Assembly (NCBI GenBank): GCA_037893225.1
Contig: JAZGUH010000147.1
Location: forward strand, 88,501 to 152,500
Reading direction: 5' to 3'
Source: Hippasteria phrygiana
Lineage: Eukaryota > Echinodermata > Asteroidea > Valvatida > Goniasteridae
DNA length: 64,000 bases
Shown: positions 56,416-64,000 of the stretch, piece by piece
How the letters are laid out: every line of letters starts with the position of its first letter
Numbering within the stretch: the first letter of the stretch is position 1
Notes under the pieces: generated by a model
What the model saw: the letters and a program-made list of their open reading frames with translations, nothing else
Told to the model about the DNA's origin: nothing
Database searches by the model: none
Made by a program: the position numbers and the translations under genes

Positions 56416-57331
56416 CCCCACCCAATACATGTACCAGAATACGTTAATGCCTCATTATTATAGTCAACGGGTATAGTCAACGTTCCAAGAATTTATGACA
56501 GAGTTTCTTCTTCCACAACTCACCAATATTTTAGAACATATGGCTGCGGTATATATGAGTTCACCAGGGCCCGCGTCGCTCAACCATTTTAAATGGGGGA
56601 AGGGGGTGGGGGTTGCCGACGCGCAACGGCGTAGCGAGGGCTGTTTCCATCGGGGAGTGGGGGATGGATGTTATAGTTTTTTGTTGGGGGTGGGGGGGGG
56701 GGGGGGTGCGCTCACATTGTTTTACTTCATAATACTGTTTTCTGCCTTTGCGCTCCCCCCCCACCCCCTCCTCCCCACGCCACCCCATTCCCCTTAGCTA
56801 CGCGACGGGGCGTGAGAGGAAAATAAAACAAAATAGGTTGGCCCGGACACCTGGCACCCCGAGAGGGATTTCCCAATTATTTCATTTTATTTCCATTACA
56901 AATTGAATGTTCTGGGCGTCATATTCCTTATATGCAAAGATATTTTGAAGATAATCAATTATGGACTGGTTCACAGTGCCATAGGTTGTGCATAAAGTAC
57001 ATTCATGGCTTGCCTGTCATGATACTCATAATGCATTGAGAATGTCTAAAAGGTTTGTTTCTCGTCAGCTCTTGGTGGAGCTGTTTATAACAACATCTAA
57101 CAATTACGTCATAATTCCTAATCACACAAACAACAGCCATTTCTCAAACTGCTCGGATTCAGCTTCATCTCCAGCTATTCCCAGCCCATTACCAATCTGA
57201 AGCCTTGATAATGAAATGAACAGGATCTGGCTCTGGATTAAAATATAAGACTCTGATGTAGGACTACATGTAGCAGAAACAGTGCCCCAAGACGAAGCCA
57301 AAGTTTGAGAAATGGCCTGAAAAGGGCGCGG

Positions 57332-57451
57332 CGTTCCACTCACGCGAACGTTGCGAACGTTGGCCAACTACGTGAACAATTTCCCATAGGATGTGCACAA
57401 AAATTAATTGGCGAACGTTGGCCAACGTATGCATTGTTCGCGTGAGTGGAA
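57332..57451. repeat. 120-bp fold-back (TTCCACTCACGCGAAC)
   Basis: gttccactcacgcgaac and gttcgcgtgagtggaa form the ends, and gcgaacgttggccaac recurs inside. Typical small MITE. Confidence 0.75.
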
Positions 57452-57639
57452 ACAATCACGCATGCGTGTTTGCCATAACTACTGTACAGCTGCAAACAAA
57501 CAAAAGAAAGTTCCGTGCGCGCGGCGCGTGTGGACTCGGAGTTTATGCAGATGATGCACCCCGGACGGCCATATTTGTTAAATGTGCATTCAATTAACAG
57601 TATGACACCTCGTCTTCTTGTTTTCTATTTTATTTTTTA

Positions 57640-57682
57640 CGGGGGGGGGGGGGGGGGGGGGGGGGGTCCCCCCCCCCCCCCT
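57640..57682. repeat. adjacent poly-G and poly-C runs
   Basis: A run of over 20 G, a T, then about 14 C form a perfect hairpin of homopolymers. Confidence 0.88.
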
Positions 57683-58009
57683 TCCCCGCGACGCCCATCT
57701 GGGACACCAACTCCCACCTCTTTCAAGTTAACTTTGACTTCTCTGGGTGTGCAATTTGCATGCCCGTTTTGTAATACATTACCGGAACTATACTTTTAAA
57801 ATTGCAGAATTTGATTGGTAAAAATAAATCGCTACCTGGACTTAACTTCATTTGAGCGCACCTTGTAGTATTACTGGACTCATTTGAGGCATATCGATGG
57901 TTCAACGCTATAACATCAAAAATGGCTCAACCTGACTCAATTAATTATTTACTTTAATTTCATTTCTTTCTTTCTTCAAAAGGATCCTTCAATGGCGCCT
58001 ATAGCATGC

Positions 58010-58178
58010 ACACTCTAAAAACTGTGTTTACAAATTAAACGCAATCTTGCTATCAGTTTGTTAACATGTTTAGCTAAATATTACGTGTCCAATTCCTAAA
58101 GATCAATGTTCAGTGTTTACAAACTGATAGCAAGAAAGTGTTTAGAAAAGTGTAAACACAGTTTCTGCAGTGCGCAGT
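58010..58178. mobile_element. MITE with CACTCTAAAAACTGTGTTTA end, copy 1
   Basis: gcacactctaaaaactgtgt and tgtaaacacagtttctgcag are inverted ends; the inner tcttgctatcagtttg pairs with caaactgatagcaag. A longer copy in the opposite orientation is at 61167-61382. Confidence 0.72.
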
Positions 58179-58703
58179 AGGCCAAAAGCCTTTATAAACA
58201 ACGCATATATACACTGAGGAGTCTGAGTAACCACACGTTATTATCCGATTATTATTTGGCATGGTTTCATTAATTTCGCAATTCGAGTGTAAAAGAAAAT
58301 ACATAGATTGAAATGTAAGCATCCACGATGTTCACAGTGTGATACAATGGGGGCTTCGATATACCTTATCTGGAGCCTAGCAAATGAGAGCACTCCAATG
58401 ACACTATGCAGAGGTTACACAGAGAGCACTGTATTGAACATTCTTCGTATTCAATTAAGCCTGACATTCATTTCAAAATTACATAGTTAAATACAATGTA
58501 CATGTCGTTTTTTAATGAAAGAAATGTTTAAACTTGCTTTCTATGCTAATTACAAAGGGCACAGAATGCTGCGGCTATAGACAGGTTATAAACACACAAA
58601 GATCTGAGCACATTACATCAATACTTCGTCAATGAGAGACGTTCACCACCAGACGCTGGTGGAAGCAGGCCATACAGGTGTCACGGTCTCATCAGTTTAT
58701 CCG

Positions 58704-58931
58704 GTGAGCCCAGTTTTCCGGAACACTATTTAACGCTATAGAGTACCGAAGTGATGACGTCAATCAATGCAATGTTTGGAACCGGAATACATTCTAAATT
58801 GCATGTGTTTGGAACCAGTTGCCGCGGCAACTGACGTCAGACTTCGGTACTCTATAGAAGCCTAGCAAATGAATGCGCAGTGGTGCAATTATAAAGGTTC
58901 AATAGCGTTAATCTTTCGGAAAACTGGGCAC
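58704..58931. repeat. 228-bp inverted repeat (GGAAAACTGGG...)
   Basis: gtgagcccagttttccgg...aacgctat and its inverse (atagcgttaatctttcgg...actgggcacac) bracket an inner pair, tatagagtaccgaagt/acttcggtactctata, with gacgtca on both sides. Fold-back or MITE. Confidence 0.75.
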
Positions 58932-59936
58932 ACTTGATATTAGCTGAGACCACTGACACCGGTCCTGTTTGCCAGTTCTGATCATGCGCGCGTAGTTCTG
59001 AACATGGACACGTTATTTTGAGTATGCGCACGACGACTGGGAAGAACAATGGAAAATGACCACCAGCGTCTCAAAGGTTTCCCATGTCTGTTTGACTGTT
59101 TTACATATAATTAATTTTAGAATTAGAGGGGGGGATTCCTCGTGACACTTGTACTAAATTGAAACCGCCACCATTTACAAACATTGCTTACCCTCTCCCC
59201 CCACCCCCAGGTTTTTGAAATGATTTTCCCTGGTCCCAACCGGATCACACTCCGATTTGGTGGGCGATTTTGTTCCTCCTAAATTTCTTGGATACGAACC
59301 CAATTATCAAACTGGCTCGGCTTCGGCTCCCCTAGTCCAGCGGCATAACCAGGGCTTTCTCCGGGAAGGGGGGGGGGGGGGGGGCTGGATGTTACAGTGG
59401 GCGGGGGACGCTCATTATTCTTCTGAATAATACTATTATTTACACTGGGGGCGACTGGGGAAGGGGTGCTCGAATATAAAAATAGGCAGGCTCCGCCTCT
59501 GGGTTCAAATAAATTACATTCATGTACATTTAGAAAAATGGGTCCCAAGGTCTAGCCATATTGATAAACAATTCTTGTGCAGGGTATTTTAAAATGCTAT
59601 TTTTGCCTGTTTACAGGCCCTTAACAAAACGAAAAGTATAACATTTAAACAATTCCGGGAATTGGTCCAATTAAATCAGCAGGTTTGTCATCTATACTTC
59701 TTGGGGGGAATGAATATCAGTATTGATAATGATTAGAATTATCGTTGATATTTCCCGATCGTATGTTAAACAACACGACTTGCTTGTTCTCAAAAGTGAA
59801 ACAATTTGGGGTTTTGGAAGGCTTGTTTTCTTATTGCAGCACAATCAGCACAATCAGCTTGCGCAAAAAGAGCCAAGAGCAGATTGCTGTGGCAAATATA
59901 TAAAATAAACTCTGGATAATATTATTTTTTTGCTTG

Positions 59937-60121
59937 TAGGGGCCTACGCCATGCAAATACAGGTCGTATTTTGCCTATGGGTGAGAACAAAACAAGGTGG
60001 TTAAATGGCGCCACCCCGCTTGCATTTGTTTACGCAGACGAAACATTTTGGGAGTCACCTTTCTGGGCAAATTTTATACCCCCCCCCCCCCCCCTGCAAG
60101 AAATCCTGGATCCGCCCCTGT
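59937..60121. repeat. fragment of the GGATCC-TIR MITE family
   Basis: ggggcctacgcc...gtattttgcctatgggtgag...ttaaatggcgccacc...cctggatccgcccctg matches 50900-51121 with its poly-C run. The left terminus is missing. Confidence 0.75.
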
Positions 60122-61166
60122 GGTTGTTTTAAAAAAACTAAAAAAACATGAAAGAATTTCCCTTGAATATTACTAAAAGATACGTGTATGCATGCTTATA
60201 AAAACAAAAACAAATCTTCAAAATACTGTTAGCATATTTTGCGTTAAAGATATGATACAGCTTACTGTTCGTTAAGATGGTATTAGTACCAGTCCTCCTG
60301 AGGAAGAGTTTCGTTCCAAAAAATTGTATCTGAGGACCTCATAAAATGTGACCTGACAGCACAAAATCAGAATAAAGTCTAAGTTACAAGCGGAAACAAA
60401 AAATTTTCACTGAAAAGTCAATTTTTGTTGATTTTTAACAACTGTCTATTTGAAAAACTCTGTTCTATCATATCCCAAATATTTTAAACTGAATCTCTTC
60501 CGCGAAATATTTTTGGGGGCTGATTTTGGGGGGCTTAACACAAAATATATCAAATTAAAGCTTTTAACCTGTGACTTTCAGGATATACCATAATCTTGAT
60601 TCTTAAATTTTGCTACTTTATATCCCCATTTCGTGGTACAGGTCACAAATGGTGTTTTTCCTGAATATTCTGATGTAGTGTGTGTATGTTTCAGTATTTG
60701 CTGTTGTGAAAAGTCCCTCCCTGACTTCTCACAAACTACAATTTATGGCAGAACGTCGTCTGCTCTTTGTTTTCCTAATATCTGAATCTTTGTTTTTAAG
60801 TAAAGGACCTAAATAAAAAACAATAAAGATACATTTTCGAATTAACACTCCCAAATTAGGGGAGAGGCTATGTTACCTTCTCCTAACTCAAAAATGCCTC
60901 TTCATGCCACTTTTTCAAAAATCCCACCTACTCTAAAAGATCATTGTTAAGAGTAATACCACTGTCAAACTCTTGGTTGTGATTTTCTGTTCCAAATGGA
61001 CAGGATGATTATGGTGATATGATTTTAACAGCGAGGGTCCAAAATCTCATTCAGAGCCAAGAATTACAATCAGGTTATCGCCATGTACCCTTTGTCAAGG
61101 TGTGACAATACAATGTAATAACAGTATTGTTATTGGACGCCCATTGTTGAAATCACATACTCCAAA
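60122..61166. other. 1 kb without recognisable feature
   Basis: AT-rich intergenic DNA between a MITE fragment and the 3' flank of the Ig-receptor gene. No conserved frame or repeat was noticed. Confidence 0.5.
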
Positions 61167-61382
61167 TCTGCACTGCAAAACAGTGTTTAGCAAGTGAACA
61201 CTTTTCTAAACACTTTCTTGCTATCAGTTTGTAAACACGTTGTTTAGCGTATTGACGGACAGTGTTTAGCAATTGGACATTGATGTTTAGGAATTGGACA
61301 CGCAATGTTGAGCTCCCAAACATGTTTACAAACTGATAGCAAGATTGTGTTTAATTGCTGAACACAGTTTTTAGAGTGTGCT
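61167..61382. mobile_element. MITE with CACTCTAAAAACTGTGTTTA end, copy 2
   Basis: Ends tgcactgcaaaacagtgttt and acacagtttttagagtgtgc are inverted, with paired tcttgctatcagtttg words inside. gcaattggacattg and gaattggacacgc repeats fill the loop. It lies 109 bp from the stop codon of the Ig-receptor gene, so may be in its 3' UTR. Confidence 0.75.
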
Positions 61383-61490
61383 TGTCCATTTTGAATAGAA
61401 AACATATCACATCCGGGGGTTTCGTAGTGTCATGCCAATAATTGATCATGCTTTGGTTGTTTCAATGCGAAAATGCTTGGTTGAGACAAT

Positions 61491-62313
61491 TCAGATACTG
61501 GACTGCTCGTCGTAGGATTGATATATTGGATTATCCACCATCCCTTCATCGGATTCGTCACTCAATGAACCAGCAACCCCGGATTCTAATTCGCCAGTGT
61601 CGCCTCCTGGTATAGCATAGGTGCCACTTTGTCCTTTATCCCAGGTAATACTGCTGCTGTTGACATGTTCATACAGGTTGTCACCTTCCTGTGATTGTCG
61701 GCTGACGGAGCCACAGTCACTGTCGTCCCGGTGCACGGTTTCGTATTGGACGCACGAACTATGACCAACGACATATCTCTCTGGTATTTGCGCGTAAGAG
61801 ACAGAATGGCAAGCGGGATCCAACTCAACTTCGCACGGGGAGTTGTTGGATTTTTCTCCGTTCGTGAAACTCGTTTCGTACGCAGATTCCTCTGGACCCG
61901 TTGCTCCATTGTCGCCGTTACCCAGTTCCGTCTGACCTTCCTCCCTCGCTGCGTCTGGGTCGTATCTTGTTTCTACTAGTACAGTGGTCCTATTCAGTTT
62001 TCCTTTGTCAGCCACGTCTGTCTCCCGCCTCCTTCGTTTAAGAATGCATAGTAGAATAACGGAGAGGACGATGAATAATGATAGTATTGCCACTACTGCT
62101 GAGATGGTTCCCGCGTTTGACCGTGAACCGGTATCATCTGAGATTCCGGAGGCCACTGAAGTTGGGGTTGTTGCCTCGGAAGTGTTGACAGGTTGTGCTG
62201 TTGATCTGTGACTGGTTATTTTTGCGGGGTGATGTGTCGTTAGTTTATTTGTGCTTGCGACTGCATGTGAGGGTGGTGCACCTGTCGTTTTGAGGGGACC
62301 AGTTGTGTCGAAG

Positions 62314-62344
<31 letters not shown>

Positions 62345-63149
62345 TAAGAATTTCTGTGGTGGAGCTAAACTCTACGAATGGACCGATGGAGCATGTTAGA
62401 CTCCTGCCTGGAAAACCAGAGCTCGTGACGATACAAACCAAGACGTCATGCTGTAGCTGCTGTCGAAGTTTTAAAACCCTCCAAAGGCGTTCTTGTCCCA
62501 TACGAGTGTAACGTCCTGAGACTACTTCCCCAGTCCGCTCAATAGACCAAGTAATATTTACTTCGGGGTTTCCCTGCATCGTGTCACACCAAACAGCGGA
62601 ATCGCTCATGGAAGATGTGTCTGTTTTATTCGTGGAGCAGATCGGGTTTTCGTTGGGAAAGTAATTAACTGATACGATGATTAATCCAGATGCAGAATAT
62701 AAAGTCTCTGTATAAGAATCATCCCATTCAGTGTAACAATTATACGTCCCGGAGTCGGATGCAGTAATGTCAGTTATTTGTATAGAGAAAATGTAATAAT
62801 CATGGTTATGAAAATAAACATATCTGGAAATTGAAACTCGAGGGTCACGAGTGAGAACAGTTGAATCTTGTGTTAGCCAAACATGGTCAGAACCGTACAA
62901 TTTGTCCCACCAAACGTTCCGTAAATAGGAACGTGTAACATAGCAATTCATAGTCAGTGTTTCACCTTCTTTAACTGATGTGATATTCTCATTCGGTGGA
63001 TTAGTACCACCTCTCCTCGATGTCAAAGCGTTGACTCTCTGTTCAGTGTTAAGAAATATCAGACTCATCAGTAGATATGACCACAGAACCACCTTCCAAC
63101 GTGTCATTTGTCGCTGTTGCATTTGCATGTCCACCAATGAGAACGCCAT
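61491..63149 (-). CDS. type I membrane Ig receptor with ITIM-like tail
   Basis: An uninterrupted 552-codon frame. Residues 1-41 hold a signal peptide; Met15 just before the hydrophobic core is an alternative start and cleavage after VNA-41 is plausible. Ig domain 1: C69, W80/W81, DSGTYNC with C138 (V type). Ig domain 2: C188, W201, C239. Residues 262-345 are Thr/Ser/Pro-rich with a poly-Thr run, a mucin-like stalk. Transmembrane helix about 348-370, then KRRRR. The cytoplasmic tail (about 180 residues) has VSYAQI (Y452) and VQYETV (Y469), both ITIM consensus, NLYEHV (Y493), and NPIY (540-543), a PTB-binding motif. N-glycosylation sequons: N55, N174, N198, N322. Likely a phosphotyrosine-signalling surface receptor; ligand and orthologue unknown. 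No intron is evident. Confidence 0.85.
62318..62344 (-). repeat. (ACA)n/(TTG)n microsatellite coding poly-Thr
   Basis: Nine consecutive TTG units (plus strand), in frame, encode the poly-Thr run of the receptor stalk. Length variation here would keep the frame. Confidence 0.9.
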
Positions 63150-63586
63150 GCTTGTGTGCCAGTTTTACAGTGCAAAAAACACGTCAACCGCCTGCTACGA
63201 AGTCTTAAATCCACGTCTCTATGAAAAAGTCACCAAGACCGCTCAAGCACTTCAATCCGAGCGTATCAGTGCTCCTTGTGAAAAGAAGACGTGTCAAATG
63301 TATGTCAAACAGGAACACAGAAACGAAAGTAAACACAGAAACGAAAGTGTACTCACACATCACGAGCTTCAATGACAGCAAAATACAGTTTTGAAAGGAA
63401 ATGGCTTTGCATTTAATTGCAGTCTGTTTGATTGTCACGTTTATTTCCTGCATGGTTGCTCTATGTGGACATGCATTGTAGGCTACGTCTGTTTTCATTG
63501 TTCGGTTTTAGGTTCGTGTGGATGTTTATGTCTCACAAATGACGAGCTCTGCTGATGTGCAGTTACCAAAACATTTCCTCCTTTGT
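63150..63586 (-). other. upstream flank of the Ig-receptor gene
   Basis: Expected to hold the promoter and 5' UTR. Two direct cagaaacgaaagt words are at about 63317 and 63335. No TATA box was identified. Confidence 0.35.
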
Positions 63587-63803
63587 TTAACCCCTGGGGC
63601 ACGGTATTTTACGGGAGACGTCGGGGTGTCGCGGCGGTTCTGGCAGCCAAGCGAACCGCTACAATGTGTTTGTGCAGTCAAGCGTCATAAACAATAATCC
63701 AACAATGGATTGAAACTGCACAAACAGCGGCCAATGGCGGCATCCGGCCTGGTGGCACATTATTTTGCGTCCACAGACGTCATCCGTACGCAAAGGGTTT
63801 TAA
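63587..63803. mobile_element. TTAA-flanked MITE (piggyBac-like), copy 2
   Basis: TTAA at both ends, CCCCTGGGGCACGG at the left and ccgtacgcaaaggg at the right. Shares cagccaagc, caatggattgaaa and cggcctggtggca with 4296-4491. About 217 bp. Confidence 0.72.
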
Positions 63804-64000
63804 AGTCGATTAATTGCGACAAAGTATTTACAAGGACAATTTGCATCAAATCAATTAACAAATATTTGGAAATGGAAAGCATTCGTCTATGTGTGTTTAT
63901 TTTCTAGATGCGCTTTTGTGGACACCGATTTCATCATTACATGTATATGAATATTATGTTACTGTGTTTCTATATATTTGTCGGACCGTGGCTGTATTTC

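Noticed and set aside
56495..56797. Gly-rich 100-codon protein
   Set aside because: Driven by G-rich low-complexity DNA at 56600-56780, with a matching Pro-rich frame on the other strand.

Overview
The window is repeat-rich nuclear DNA from an animal, most likely a marine invertebrate. The signs are spliced genes with GT-AG introns up to 17 kb long, tRNA-derived and CR1-like retroelement debris, hAT, Tc1/mariner, Mutator-like and TTAA-type DNA transposons, and a striking excess of the palindrome TACATGTA. A lancelet, echinoderm or mollusc would fit; the sequence alone does not decide which.

Two genes look functional. (1) The minus strand from 31.4 kb to the left edge carries the 5' half of a myo-inositol-3-phosphate synthase gene (ISYNA1/INO1). 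Six coding exons join in frame with consensus splice sites, encoding 269 residues from the start codon; the rest of the gene lies to the left of the window. Its introns (1.9, 1.5, 0.3, 17.2 and 8.8 kb) are packed with transposon remnants. (2) At 61.5-63.1 kb, minus strand, an uninterrupted 552-codon frame encodes a type I membrane protein: signal peptide, V-type Ig domain, second Ig domain, Ser/Thr-rich stalk, transmembrane helix, and a tyrosine-rich tail with two ITIM-consensus motifs and an NPxY motif.

Between them lies a graveyard of mobile DNA. At 41.6-47.2 kb a Mutator-like (MULE/SWIM) transposase gene is broken by frameshifts and by a 1.16-kb hAT element inserted in one of its exons with an 8-bp target duplication. 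Other transposase or reverse transcriptase remnants are an hAT C-terminus (42.4 kb), a Tc1 N-terminus (55 kb), a Tc1/mariner C-terminus (25.4 kb) and two CR1-like RT ends (1.1 kb, 32 kb). Many non-coding elements can be delimited by terminal inverted repeats (TIRs), and several also by target-site duplications (TSDs).

The most unusual architecture is a series of very large inverted repeats. One spans 3.4 kb (49.9-53.3 kb) with 1.3-1.4-kb arms, a CpG-dense 12-bp minisatellite in each arm and a second short-period repeat in its spacer. Another is a 344-bp fold-back at 40.5 kb built from a 21-bp unit that inverts at a perfect palindrome. A third is a 0.75-kb fold-back at 38.9 kb. At 27.4-29.5 kb there is an element within an element within a repeat, with an intact paralogous empty site at 22.7 kb. 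Long poly-G/poly-C runs recur across the window, often inside these elements.
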